This document shows, piece after piece, positions 1-9,847 of a stretch of 22,225 nucleotides of DNA. The first letter of the stretch is position 1. Each line of letters opens with the position of its first letter. The stretch comes from DASPWV01 sp046727855 (GTDB taxonomy: Bacteria > Acidobacteriota > Vicinamibacteria > Vicinamibacterales > UBA2999), in the NCBI GenBank assembly GCA_046727855.1, contig JBKPDL010000198.1, forward strand, positions 1-22,225. Direction: 5' to 3'. The position numbers and the translations under genes are program-made. The notes below the pieces were generated by a model. It ran no database searches and had not been told where the DNA came from. It saw nothing but the letters and a program-made list of their open reading frames with translations.

Positions 1-1
1 C

Positions 2-631
2 GCCATGGCAGGCTCGGCCATGGTGCTGCCGGAGTGCCGCTATCTGTGGCACGGCGTCGAAGACGCCGATTCTGTCGTCGTCAATCCACACAAATGGCTC
101 GGCGCCGCGTTCGACAGCTCGGTGTATTACGTGCGCGATCCGCAACACCTCGTGCGGGTGATGTCCACCAATCCGAGTTACCTGCAGTCGGCGGCCGATG
201 GACGCGTAAAGAACTATCGCGACTGGGGCATCCCGCTCGGCCGCCGCTTCCGCGCGCTCAAGCTCTGGTTTCTCATTCGCGAACAAGGTGTCGAGCAACT
301 GCAAGCGCGGTTGCGCCGCGACATCGTCAACGCCGGCTGGCTCGCTGCGGAGATCTCCAAAACGCCGAATTGGCGCCTGCTTGCCCTCGTCCAGCTGCAG
401 ACGCTTTGCGTTCGCCACGAACCGGAGGGTGTCGAGGGCGACGCGCTCGATCGGCACACGCTCGCCTGGGTCGATGAGGTCAACCGTTCTGGCCAGGCGT
501 ACCTCACGCCGGCAATCCTCGACGGCCGCTGGATGGTGCGGGTGTCAATTGGCGCCGAGCAGACGGAGCGGCGGCACGTGGAAGAACTTTGGGATGTGAT
601 GAAAGAGGCCGTACGTAGCGCCGACGTGTAG
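2..631 (+). CDS. PLP-dependent group II decarboxylase, C-terminal part (5' partial)
   Basis: This is the C-terminal ~210 residues of a pyridoxal-phosphate decarboxylase of the aromatic-L-amino-acid / tyrosine / glutamate decarboxylase superfamily, a cytosolic enzyme that releases CO2 from an amino acid. The diagnostic motif is NPHKWLG about 30 residues in; its lysine forms the Schiff base with PLP. The reading frame is open to the window edge, and the first visible residues (AMAGSAMVLPECR) match the conserved stretch just before the lysine (DAA-AGSA--PE-R), so the methionine at base 5 is internal, not a start. Roughly the N-terminal 270 residues are missing. The remaining part has the usual small C-terminal domain (GRRFRALKLWFLIREQG, then LTPAILDGRWMVRVSIGAEQT). 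Substrate specificity cannot be read from this fragment. The last codons and the TAG stop fall inside a degenerate copy of a dispersed palindromic repeat, so the C-terminus may have been altered by it. Confidence 0.9.
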   Translation, partial: AMAGSAMVLPECRYLWHGVEDADSVVVNPHKWLGAAFDSSVYYVRDPQHLVRVMSTNPSYLQSAADGRVKNYRDWGIPLGRRFRALKLWFLIREQGVEQLQARLRRDIVNAGWLAAEISKTPNWRLLALVQLQTLCVRHEPEGVEGDALDRHTLAWVDEVNRSGQAYLTPAILDGRWMVRVSIGAEQTERRHVEELWDVMKEAVRSADV

Positions 632-646
632 AAAGGTCCGCGCTAC
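615..646. repeat. Dispersed palindromic repeat, degenerate copy
   Basis: Arms GTAGCGC (615-621) and GCGCTAC (639-645) flank a remnant of the family core, including GGTCCGCGCTACA at 634-646. The same GGTCCGCGCTACA occurs twice at 8286-8325, and a close relative occurs twice near 20900 and 21210. This copy overlaps the stop codon of the decarboxylase gene. Confidence 0.6.
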
Positions 647-671
647 AAAAGGAGCTGAAGTTGAATGCCGA

Positions 672-702
672 AACGGCGGCGTCCCCTCTGCCCGCCGCCG
701 TT
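672..702. terminator. Stem-loop between convergent genes, possible bidirectional terminator
   Basis: A perfect 9-bp stem, AACGGCGGC (672-680) with GCCGCCGTT (694-702), encloses a 13-nt loop. It sits between the decarboxylase (plus strand) and the TonB-dependent receptor (minus strand), which converge here. There is no strong T-tract on the plus side and only a short TTTC on the minus side, so intrinsic termination is plausible but unproven. Confidence 0.4.
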
Positions 703-704
703 CC

Positions 705-775
705 TGCGAACCTGCCAACCTGCAAACCTGCCAACCTACCTGCAAACCTGCAAACCTGCGAACCTGCAAACCTAA
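705..775. repeat. Short-period tandem array (AACCTGCA-type octamers)
   Basis: About nine imperfect head-to-tail copies of an 8-bp unit AACCTGC(A/C/G) run up to the TAG stop codon of the receptor gene on the other strand. One unit is shortened. The array is clearly non-coding and is one of four different short-period arrays found between genes in this window. Confidence 0.8.
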
Positions 776-3688
776 CTAGAAGTCGTACCTGAACCCGAAG
801 CGATACACGCGCGGGTTCAGAATCTGCGTCGGCGCCAGGAACCGCGGATACTCGACGGTCTGATCGTCTACGGTCGTCGTTCGCCGCCCGGTTGTGCTGT
901 CGGCGGCTTCAGCGGCGTTCGAGTTCGTGATGTTGAACGCCTCGAAGAACACACCGACGCGATTTCCCGCTCCCAGATTGAAACGCTTCTCCACTTTCGT
1001 GTCGAATATCGTGGGATTGTCGACGCGATATTTGCCGAACCCCTCTGCCGTGTAGTCGAACGTTCCGGTGCGCAGCGAGACGTCGACCTGGCGCCGAATC
1101 GGATCGCCGCTTTGGTGTCTCACGACCGGCGTGAGCAGGATGCCCCAGGGCGCCTGGTACGTGCCGACCACTTTGAACGCCCAATTCGTAAAGGAGTACT
1201 CGTTATAGATGGCCTCGTTTGGATTTTCGACCTTGCCGTAGAGCGTGTCGTTGGCCCACAGATGGTGCGCCGCGACCATCAACGACCAGCGATCCGACAT
1301 GCGCTTGTTGATCATGAACTCGATGGTCTTGTAGGACTCGCGGTTTTCATCCGGTGTCTCGAGACGGCTGACACTGGCCGGGATCGTCACGCCCGTCGGA
1401 ATGTCGTAGACCGTGAACGCCGAACCGTCGTCTGCGGTCTCGCGCAGACCGTCGGGGCCGGAGTCTGCGAACTCCCGCGCGCGTGTGTACAGCGATCCGA
1501 CCCGCGCCTGTTCGATGTCCTCATACAGGTTGTTGTTCCGCTTGTAGACGAATCCCACGCGCGCGCCGAGATTCGGCCGCAGCTCGCGCTCGAAGAACAC
1601 GCTCATGTCGTCGGTGACGGGTTGCCCGATATCCGGATCGACGAAGTCGTTGGAGCTTCCGGAACTCTGCACGAAGTTTCCCAGCTCGTTGTCCGTGAAG
1701 AGCCGATCGCGGTTCAGATCGTTCCACACGAAGGTGAAGTTGAGATTGCGAAGGGGATTGTAGTCCTCGGCGCGATCGGGCCCCGGATTGTGGTAGAACC
1801 GTCCCCAGCTCGCTTTCACGACGTTCTTACCGTCGCCGAACAAGTCGTACGCGATTCCAAGTCGCGGGCCGAACGCGGCTGTGTATCGATAGACGTCGCG
1901 ACCAGGTGCGCGGAAGTTCGGGTAGGTCGCGGGAATCGAGTACCCGTTTGCAAGTGGGCGACCCTCATAGAAGAAGTCGCTGTAACGCCCGACCGGAATT
2001 GACTGGTCGGGTACGTAGCCGAGGTAGTAATCCCAGCGTACTCCCGCGTTCAGCGTCACTTTTTTCGAAAGGTTGATCTGGTCGTTGAGGTACGCGCCGT
2101 GGTGCCACATCGAGCTGTTGGTCAGCGTCGGCGTGTTGTAAATCGACACGCGCCACGGCACGGTGAGGTTCGCGCTTGCCGGACTCGCGCTACAACAGTC
2201 GAACCGCAGCCGTACTTCGTCGAGGTAGCCGTCGTCGGCGTTCCTCTGCACTTCCCATTCGCTCGTGTACCCGACTTTGATGGTGTGGTCGCCGCCCGCC
2301 CACGCGTCCCGGAACCACGTGCCGGCAAAATCTCCCTGGTAGCGACGCCGGTAGTTGCGATCCTGGTACGCGCTCCCGCTCTCAATGCTTGGCGATATCC
2401 GCTCGGTCCTGCGATAGGAGAAGTTGTCGTTGAGCTCCAGCCCGCTTCCATACGCGAAGTTCGCCCAGTTGTAACCCCACGTACCGAAGCGCGCGTTGAA
2501 GAAAAACGTCGGCGTCACCACGCTGTGCCAGTCGAATCCGCCGTACGGCGAGATGCTGTCCTGCTTGTAAACGGCATCGAGATACAAGTTGCTGCTCGCG
2601 TTTCGGTGCGGCTGTTCCTTGCGCCGGAACTGCATCCACTGCGAGAGCTTGTTGTTCTGATTGATCTGATACGACAACTTGTCGGTGAGCCCGGTGAGCC
2701 TCGTGACGAACTCGAACGAGCCCGGCGCTTCGATCGGGAACCCCGTGACCGTGGTCCCGATCCGCTGGCCACGGAACGAGACGAAATACCAGAATTTGTC
2801 GCGTTTGAGTGGGCCGCCCACGCTGAAGTTCGGATCCCAGTACTCGGTGATGCGGCTCCCCTCACCAACGCCGACGCGCCGCAGTTCATCGGTCACGTTT
2901 CGCGCCTGCAGCTCGCTGTGCTCGTAATCGAAATAGAGATCGCCCTTCAGCTCGTTGCCGCCCGACTTGATCACCGTGCTGATCATCACACCCGGTGTCG
3001 GCATCGACGCGTCGTTCGAGCTGGTGCCGAGCTGAACCTCCTCGAAGGCGCCGAAATCGAAGTAGGGCTCGCCGCCCGTGTTCTCGGTGAGGTTGGCGCC
3101 GTCGGCCATGACCCGCACCTGACCGGACAATCCGTACGCCTGATAGTCGGTTTGCGTGCCTGCTCGGGACCCACCAACGTCGAAACGTTCAACGGTCACA
3201 CCGGGACTCAGGCCGATCACCGACCAGATGTCGCGGGCGCTCGGAATCGAATTCAACGTTTCGGCGGTGAAGTTGTTCTGAATGTTCGTGTTCTGCACGT
3301 CAACGACCGGTGAGGCGCCACTCACCGTCACCGTTTCGGTCAAATTCGCCACTTGCATCTGCACGGGAATGGTGGCGGTAAACCCCACCTGTACAATGAT
3401 GCCTTCCCGCACCACGGTGTTGAATCCCGCGAGCTCGTAATTGAGCTTGTAAACGCCGGGGGCCAGCGTCGGAAAGCGGTAAACGCCCTCTCCATTGCTC
3501 ACGGTTGTTTGCACACCCATCAGCGCCGGCCCGCTCACTGTGATGGTGACGCCCGGAAGCACAGCGCCTGTGTTGTCTGTCACTGTGCCGTTGATGCTGC
3601 CGCTGACTTGTGCAAGAGCGAACGCTGGTGCGCCGACCGACAGGACGAAAGCGAGCAGAACTCCGAAGAGCCGCGGAAGCGAAGTCAT
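776..3688 (-). CDS. TonB-dependent receptor with carboxypeptidase-regulatory-like N-terminal domain (Oar-like)
   Basis: This is an outer-membrane receptor/transporter of 970 residues. Residues 1-27 form a signal peptide ending ALAQ. Residues ~28-115 are a carboxypeptidase-regulatory-like beta-sandwich (GTVTDNTGAVLPGVTITV, then a YRFPTLAPGVYKL stretch). A plug domain follows (IPSARDIWSVIGLSPGV, then a GG---DFGAFEEVQLGTS--D stretch), then a long 22-strand-type barrel ending in the aromatic residues YRFGFRYDF, the usual barrel C-terminal signal. I chose the start at 3688 because a GGAGGA site lies 4 nt upstream and the signal peptide begins there; the frame stays open for 50 further codons upstream but that part has no signal sequence. 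Such proteins are known in Acidobacteria and Myxococcus (Oar) and usually import large nutrients such as glycans or peptides. The substrate is unknown here, and no SusD partner is nearby. It lies 73 nt after the glycosylase gene on the same strand. Confidence 0.93.
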   Translation of the reverse strand: MTSLPRLFGVLLAFVLSVGAPAFALAQVSGSINGTVTDNTGAVLPGVTITVSGPALMGVQTTVSNGEGVYRFPTLAPGVYKLNYELAGFNTVVREGIIVQVGFTATIPVQMQVANLTETVTVSGASPVVDVQNTNIQNNFTAETLNSIPSARDIWSVIGLSPGVTVERFDVGGSRAGTQTDYQAYGLSGQVRVMADGANLTENTGGEPYFDFGAFEEVQLGTSSNDASMPTPGVMISTVIKSGGNELKGDLYFDYEHSELQARNVTDELRRVGVGEGSRITEYWDPNFSVGGPLKRDKFWYFVSFRGQRIGTTVTGFPIEAPGSFEFVTRLTGLTDKLSYQINQNNKLSQWMQFRRKEQPHRNASSNLYLDAVYKQDSISPYGGFDWHSVVTPTFFFNARFGTWGYNWANFAYGSGLELNDNFSYRRTERISPSIESGSAYQDRNYRRRYQGDFAGTWFRDAWAGGDHTIKVGYTSEWEVQRNADDGYLDEVRLRFDCCSASPASANLTVPWRVSIYNTPTLTNSSMWHHGAYLNDQINLSKKVTLNAGVRWDYYLGYVPDQSIPVGRYSDFFYEGRPLANGYSIPATYPNFRAPGRDVYRYTAAFGPRLGIAYDLFGDGKNVVKASWGRFYHNPGPDRAEDYNPLRNLNFTFVWNDLNRDRLFTDNELGNFVQSSGSSNDFVDPDIGQPVTDDMSVFFERELRPNLGARVGFVYKRNNNLYEDIEQARVGSLYTRAREFADSGPDGLRETADDGSAFTVYDIPTGVTIPASVSRLETPDENRESYKTIEFMINKRMSDRWSLMVAAHHLWANDTLYGKVENPNEAIYNEYSFTNWAFKVVGTYQAPWGILLTPVVRHQSGDPIRRQVDVSLRTGTFDYTAEGFGKYRVDNPTIFDTKVEKRFNLGAGNRVGVFFEAFNITNSNAAEAADSTTGRRTTTVDDQTVEYPRFLAPTQILNPRVYRFGFRYDF

Positions 3689-3692
3689 GTCA

Positions 3693-3698
3693 TCCTCC
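3693..3698 (-). promoter_or_regulatory. Shine-Dalgarno site setting the receptor start
   Basis: GGAGGA on the minus strand, 4 nt before the ATG at 3688. It decides in favour of this start over earlier in-frame codons and fits the signal peptide that follows. Confidence 0.75.
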
Positions 3699-3761
3699 AA
3701 GACAATGCGAACAGATCGTTGGAGTATCGCACAACGCAATACGCGCCTGGCGTCGAATTTT

Positions 3762-4364
3762 CTATTGGCGGCCGGACACAGCAGGATTGCTCCGCAGAAT
3801 GCAGCGCCACGGCTGTTCGGTCCCAACAGTGATACCAATGCGTGGCGTCCACGCGACGGCTCGTGCGTGGAACCCGTCGTCTTCGATCGTGAGCGGCCGG
3901 CGCGTCAGCGGCAGCCGGTTGTGCGCCAGTGTGATGCCGAGCGCCGCGGTGAGATTGCCGGGGCCGCGGCACAGCTCGTGGTCAGGCGGCACCGGCTTCC
4001 CCTTTCGCCAACGCGCCTGCGAACGACGTTGTCGCATCAACCTGACGCCATCGACCGGTTCGAGCGCGCGAATCAGGACGGCGGCGGGTGAACCCTCCTC
4101 TTCGGTGACGGCGTTGACGAGGTAATGAAGCCCGTAATTGAGATAAACGTAGGCCACGCCTGGCGGTCCATACAGCGGCTCGTTGCGGGTCGTCGGACCC
4201 GGCGCGGCATGACAGGCCGGATCGCCTTCACCGATGTAAGCTTCGACCTCGACGATTCTTCCTGATGCAACGCCCTCGTCTGTGCGGTGCGTGAGCACTT
4301 TGCCGACCAGATCGCGAGTCACGTCGAGCGTTGGACGACGATAAAAATCCTGTTTGAGAATCAC
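3762..4364 (-). CDS. mpg: 3-methyladenine DNA glycosylase (AAG/MPG family)
   Basis: This base-excision repair enzyme removes alkylated purines such as 3-methyladenine from DNA in the cytoplasm. At 200 residues from the GTG at 4364 it has the normal bacterial length. Diagnostic features are FYRRPTLDVTRDLVGK at the start, RIVEVEAYIGEGDPACHA (the glutamate of VEVEAY is the catalytic base), RNEPLYGPPGVAYVYLNYGLHYLVNAV (DNA-binding pocket tyrosines and histidine), and CRGPGNLTAALGI near the C-terminus. A longer version from a TTG at 4418 would add 18 residues (PECFCFEFPISNFALA) coded by an AT-rich repeat, so I reject it; neither start has a good ribosome site. It lies downstream of uvrA on the same strand, which pairs nucleotide-excision with base-excision repair, and could be co-transcribed through the 133-nt spacer. 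Confidence 0.92.
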   Translation of the reverse strand: MILKQDFYRRPTLDVTRDLVGKVLTHRTDEGVASGRIVEVEAYIGEGDPACHAAPGPTTRNEPLYGPPGVAYVYLNYGLHYLVNAVTEEEGSPAAVLIRALEPVDGVRLMRQRRSQARWRKGKPVPPDHELCRGPGNLTAALGITLAHNRLPLTRRPLTIEDDGFHARAVAWTPRIGITVGTEQPWRCILRSNPAVSGRQ

Positions 4365-4372
4365 TGCCAGTG

Positions 4373-4467
4373 CGAAATTCGAAATTGGAAATTCAAAACA
4401 AAAGCACTCAGGCACCAATTCTAGATTGGGCGTTCCTGGACTTTTGAATTTCGAATTTGAATTTCGA
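4373..4467. repeat. Imperfect inverted repeat of GAAATTC-type hexamers
   Basis: The left arm (4373-4398, built of CGAAATT / GAAATTC units ending in AAAA) and the right arm (4442-4467, TTTTGAATTTCGAATTTG...) are imperfect reverse complements of about 26 nt around a 43-nt loop. It fills the space between the uvrA stop and the glycosylase start, is strikingly AT-rich against the GC-rich surroundings, and could fold into a long hairpin in the shared transcript. Confidence 0.75.
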
Positions 4468-4497
4468 ACTTTCCGTCGATCGGCGACCGCCCGCCCT

Positions 4498-7521
<3,024 letters not shown>

Positions 7522-7618
7522 CCGATCCTAACGCACTCCAGCCCGTCAGCAAAATCAGCGGTGTGTCTTTTGCAGTCGCCGCGGCGTTCAGAGTACTTTC
7601 AAACGTTCCCCCACAGTC

Positions 7619-7626
7619 AGGAGGAG
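7619..7626 (+). promoter_or_regulatory. Strong Shine-Dalgarno site for the 7635 gene
   Basis: AGGAGGAG, 8 nt before the ATG at 7635. It decides the start and discards an upstream in-frame extension that overlaps the uvrA start. Confidence 0.75.
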
Positions 7627-7634
7627 TACATCCG

Positions 7635-8270
7635 ATGAGATCACGGCTTCTAACAGGAATGCGTGCGTTGCTGGTGACGACGATACTCGGGTGGGGCGCA
7701 GCACCCGCATCAGCCGACTGGCTGTTCACGCCCTACCTGGGCATCAACTTCGGTCACAGCGCTGATTTTGGCGATGTCGGCGACTTCGAAGACAACTTCG
7801 AAAAGAAGGTCGTCCTCGGTGGCTCGCTCGCCTGGATGGGAGCGGGGATTATCGGCGTCGAATTCGATCTCGGGTGGTCGCCAAATTTCTTTGAGTTCAC
7901 CACTGGAGACGAAGATTTCGACTTCGGCGATAGCAATCTCACGACGGTAATGGGAAATTTGATTGTCGGCATCCCGATCGGCGGCACCACCGGCGGCGGT
8001 GTCCGGCCGTACGGCGTCGCCGGTCTCGGCCTGATGCGCAGCAGCCTCTCGGTCGGCGACTTGTTCGACGACCTCGACGCCAACGATCTCGGCATCAACC
8101 TGGGAGGAGGCATCACGGGATTCTTCAATGACACTGTCGGTCTGCGCGGCGATATCCGCTACTTTCGATCGCTCACGGACGACGAGCCCGATGACGAACT
8201 TGACCTCCGTCTTACCGACTTCCAGTTCTGGAGAGCGACGGTCGGCGTCACGATCCGGTTCGGGAATTGA
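7635..8270 (+). CDS. Small outer-membrane beta-barrel protein
   Basis: A 211-residue exported protein. Residues 1-28 form a signal peptide (basic start, hydrophobic LLVTTILGWGAAPASA, cleavage before DW). The mature part reads as alternating amphipathic strands typical of the eight-stranded OmpA-like / porin-family barrel: WLFTPYLGINFGHS, VVLGGSLAWMGAGIIGVEFDLGW, TVMGNLIVGIPIG, VRPYGVAGLGLMRSSL, LGINLGGGITGFF, VGLRGDIRYFRSL, and a final FQFWRATVGVTIRFGN. Acidic loops (GDEDFDFGDSN, DDEPDDELD) would face outwards. No enzymatic motif is present, so its role (structural, sensing or lipid-related) is unknown. It has its own strong ribosome site and terminator, so it is probably monocistronic. It is divergent from uvrA. 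Confidence 0.85.
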   Translation: MRSRLLTGMRALLVTTILGWGAAPASADWLFTPYLGINFGHSADFGDVGDFEDNFEKKVVLGGSLAWMGAGIIGVEFDLGWSPNFFEFTTGDEDFDFGDSNLTTVMGNLIVGIPIGGTTGGGVRPYGVAGLGLMRSSLSVGDLFDDLDANDLGINLGGGITGFFNDTVGLRGDIRYFRSLTDDEPDDELDLRLTDFQFWRATVGVTIRFGN

Positions 8271-8274
8271 GTTC

Positions 8275-8327
8275 GCGGACCTAAAGGTCCGCGCTACAGG
8301 GCGTACCTGAAGGTCCGCGCTACAGGG
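8275..8327. repeat. Dispersed palindromic repeat, two tandem copies
   Basis: The sequence ACCTAAAGGTCCGCGCTACA followed by GGG (8279-8301) is repeated with one change at 8305-8327. The first copy starts with GCGGACC, which pairs with GGTCCGC to form a hairpin. It belongs to the same family as 615-646 and, in the other orientation, the elements near 20900 and 21210. It lies between the barrel gene and its terminator. Confidence 0.75.
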
Positions 8328-8348
8328 ACACTTGAATGCGAACATGAT

Positions 8349-8380
8349 GGGCGGCCCGCGTTTTGAGCCGCCCTTTTGTT
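8349..8380 (+). terminator. Intrinsic terminator of the outer-membrane protein gene
   Basis: A 7-bp GC stem, GGGCGGC (8349-8355) with GCCGCCC (8367-8373), encloses an 11-nt loop and is followed at once by TTTTGTT. It is the clearest Rho-independent terminator in the window and would end transcription from 7635. Confidence 0.8.
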
Positions 8381-8423
8381 CTGACGGCGCCTTGGCACGG
8401 TAGCCATTAGTACCTGCACTTAT

Positions 8424-8757
8424 TCAGCGAAGAAACGCGGAAACCGCGGCGCGAAATTCGGCCGGCGACGTGAGATTCAGGAGGTGGCCGCCGCCAGGAA
8501 CGACAACCAGGCGAGCACCAGGAACCCGCGCCCCCAGCATGTCGGCCTGTTCGCGCTGTGCCGCGTCCTTCTCACCGATCAAGACGAGCGTCGGAACCCT
8601 GACTTCTCCAAGGCGATCGACGGCGGGCTTCGCCGCCATGCGCATCAGCGCGCGCGGCACGGTCCAGAGCCGATCGTTCTCCATCACCATCTGTCGCACG
8701 AGCGCCTGTGATTCCGGCGGTGCGGCAAATATCGGCGTGGCGAGCACCACCTCGCCG
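8424..8757 (-). pseudogene. Alpha/beta hydrolase, C-terminal fragment
   Basis: About 110 residues match the last third of an alpha/beta-hydrolase (esterase / epoxide hydrolase / proline iminopeptidase-like superfamily): VPTLVLIGEKDAAQ carries the acidic residue and VPGGGHLLNLTSPAEFRAAVSAFLR carries the catalytic histidine. The N-terminal core with the oxyanion hole and the nucleophile elbow (GXSXG) is absent. Upstream the frame runs into the remains of a different gene (8758-8963), so the gene has lost its 5' part by deletion rather than being a short functional protein. A GTG at 8750 could in principle start a 108-residue product, but that product would lack the catalytic serine. The stop is the TGA at 8424-8426. 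Confidence 0.7.
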
Positions 8758-8963
8758 GCCTTCTTTGAAGAACGGCAGCTCGTAGATGTACGACGTGCTG
8801 GGTACCGAGGTGCCGCAGCGTCACGCTACCCCCGGGAGCACGCCGCGCCTTCGTCGGTGACCGTGCCGATAATCGTCGCGGTGCGCTCCTGGGCGGAGCT
8901 GGCGGGGGAAATGGCGAGCAGTCCCACGCTAAACGTAAGAAACAGCGGTATATAGCGGCGCAG
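8758..8963 (-). pseudogene. Remnant of a TonB-dependent receptor gene (signal peptide plus two scraps)
   Basis: The translation begins LRRYIPLFLTFSVGLLAISP... with SSAQ as the apparent cleavage site, followed by ERTATIIGTVTDEGA. This is the signal peptide and first strand of the carboxypeptidase-regulatory-like domain, as in the intact receptor at 776-3688. A frameshift follows: one frame ends ACSRG-stop, another gives VLPGVA-stop, the expected continuation. A short scrap (SYIYELPFFKEG) that resembles a conserved barrel strand of these receptors comes next, before the hydrolase fragment begins. The start codon itself reads CTG where ATG is expected, 6 nt after an intact AAAAGGAG ribosome site. 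So start-codon mutation, frameshift and a very large internal deletion are all visible. Confidence 0.7.
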
Positions 8964-9060
8964 GGGCGCTCCTTTTATTTTTCGAGCCGACAGCGTAGCA
9001 TGACTCGGGAACCGGGGAGGCCGGAGGCACGTCCGTGAATTAATGGGGCCGGCTGCACGA

Positions 9061-9081
9061 AAAAGGGGTCTGACCCCTTTT
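9061..9081. repeat. Perfect 21-bp palindrome upstream of the PspA-like gene
   Basis: AAAAGGGGTC and its exact reverse complement flank a single central T. It lies 17 nt before the GTG start of the PspA-like gene and just before its ribosome site. It could be an operator, a transcript hairpin (GGGGTC stem followed by TTTT, so a possible attenuator on either strand), or a copy of a dispersed repeat. The sequence alone does not decide. Confidence 0.75.
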
Positions 9082-9086
9082 CCGAG

Positions 9087-9091
9087 AGGAG
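9087..9091 (+). promoter_or_regulatory. Shine-Dalgarno site setting a GTG start
   Basis: AGGAG, 7 nt before the GTG at 9099. It supports this non-ATG start, which also gives the expected N-terminal amphipathic helix. Confidence 0.65.
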
Positions 9092-9098
9092 CAGGGAA

Positions 9099-9842
9099 GT
9101 GATTTTCCAGAAGCTTTGGTCGGCGTTCGCCGCACAGATGAACAAGATCGCCAACATCTTCTTCGAGGCGGATCCCATTGCGCAGATGCGCTACGAGTAC
9201 GACCGCGCCGTCGAGCAGCTCAAGGAGGGGCGCATCGGCCTCGAGCAATACCGCGGGCTGGTCGAGAAAGTCTCGCGCCAGGTGGCGGCCAATCGCTCGC
9301 ACGTGCAAACGCTCGAAGCCGAGACCAAGGCGTATCTCAAGGCCGGCGACCGCGCCACCGCCGCCAAGTTCGCGCTCGAACTGCAGAAAGCCAAGAGCGA
9401 GCTCGCCGCCAACGATCAGCAGTTGCAGATGCACGAGACTGCGTACGGCAACAACCTGACCAAGATCAAACACGCCAACGAAAAGCTGATCGAGCTGCGC
9501 GACAAGATCCAGAAGTACGACGCGGAGCTCAAGATGAGCGCCGCCGAAGCCGAAATCGCGAAGCTGTCGGAGAGCTTCGACATGAACCTCACCACCGACT
9601 TCGGACAAATCGAGAGCGTGATCCAGCAGAAAATCGATCAGAACCGCGGCAAGGTGCGCGTCGCCGCCGATCTCTCGGAAAAAGGCATCGCCGAAATCCG
9701 CGCCGAGGAACGGATGCAGGCGGAGCTCGCCGAACAGGCGCTCACCAACTTCGAAGTCGAACTCGGCCTGAAGTCGCCCGAGACCACGCCGATCACGCAG
9801 GCCGCGAAAGATCTCGGACCGGCGGAGAAGCAAACGAACTGA
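9099..9842 (+). CDS. PspA/IM30-family coiled-coil membrane-stress protein
   Basis: A 247-residue, highly charged, almost wholly helical protein with no signal peptide. Residues 1-24 (MIFQKLWSAFAAQMNKIANIFFEA) form an amphipathic helix, as in the membrane-binding start of PspA/Vipp1. Residues ~25-160 form a long coiled-coil hairpin (RYEYDRAVEQLKEG, then KAKSELAANDQQLQMHE), and a second helical stretch covers ~165-222. Length and layout match the PspA/IM30 family (PF04012), whose members are ESCRT-III-like and polymerise on stressed membranes. It is not a close match to the enterobacterial protein, and no pspBC or pspF genes are nearby. A tail of about 25 residues (SPETTPITQAAKDLGPAEKQTN) is probably disordered. 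It lies 148 nt upstream of, and co-directional with, an ABC-transporter/AAA+ operon. The shared direction suggests a joint function, although the spacer holds a large inverted repeat. Confidence 0.85.
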   Translation: MIFQKLWSAFAAQMNKIANIFFEADPIAQMRYEYDRAVEQLKEGRIGLEQYRGLVEKVSRQVAANRSHVQTLEAETKAYLKAGDRATAAKFALELQKAKSELAANDQQLQMHETAYGNNLTKIKHANEKLIELRDKIQKYDAELKMSAAEAEIAKLSESFDMNLTTDFGQIESVIQQKIDQNRGKVRVAADLSEKGIAEIRAEERMQAELAEQALTNFEVELGLKSPETTPITQAAKDLGPAEKQTN

Positions 9843-9847
9843 AGAAA

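Noticed and set aside
705..775. CRISPR array
   Set aside because: Units are 8 bp without spacers, so this is a short tandem repeat, not CRISPR. No other array in the window has repeat-spacer structure.
2099..3313. 404-codon open frame on the plus strand across the receptor gene
   Set aside because: Composition is Arg/Val-rich with no domain, and it lies wholly inside a clear receptor gene; antisense shadow of high GC third positions. The same applies to 1112-2002.
7522..7634. LexA/SOS box between uvrA and the barrel gene
   Set aside because: No palindrome resembling the known LexA operators was found; the operator of this lineage may differ, so regulation is left open.
9020..9045. Possible sigma-54 promoter upstream of the PspA-like gene (GGCACGTCC...)
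   Set aside because: The GG element is present, but the GC that should follow at the fixed distance is not, and no pspF-type activator gene is nearby.
8826..9833. Long open frame of 335 codons on the minus strand, opposite the PspA-like gene
   Set aside because: Most of it is the mirror of the GC-rich coiled-coil gene. Only its last ~45 codons make biological sense, and these belong to the receptor pseudogene at 8758-8963.
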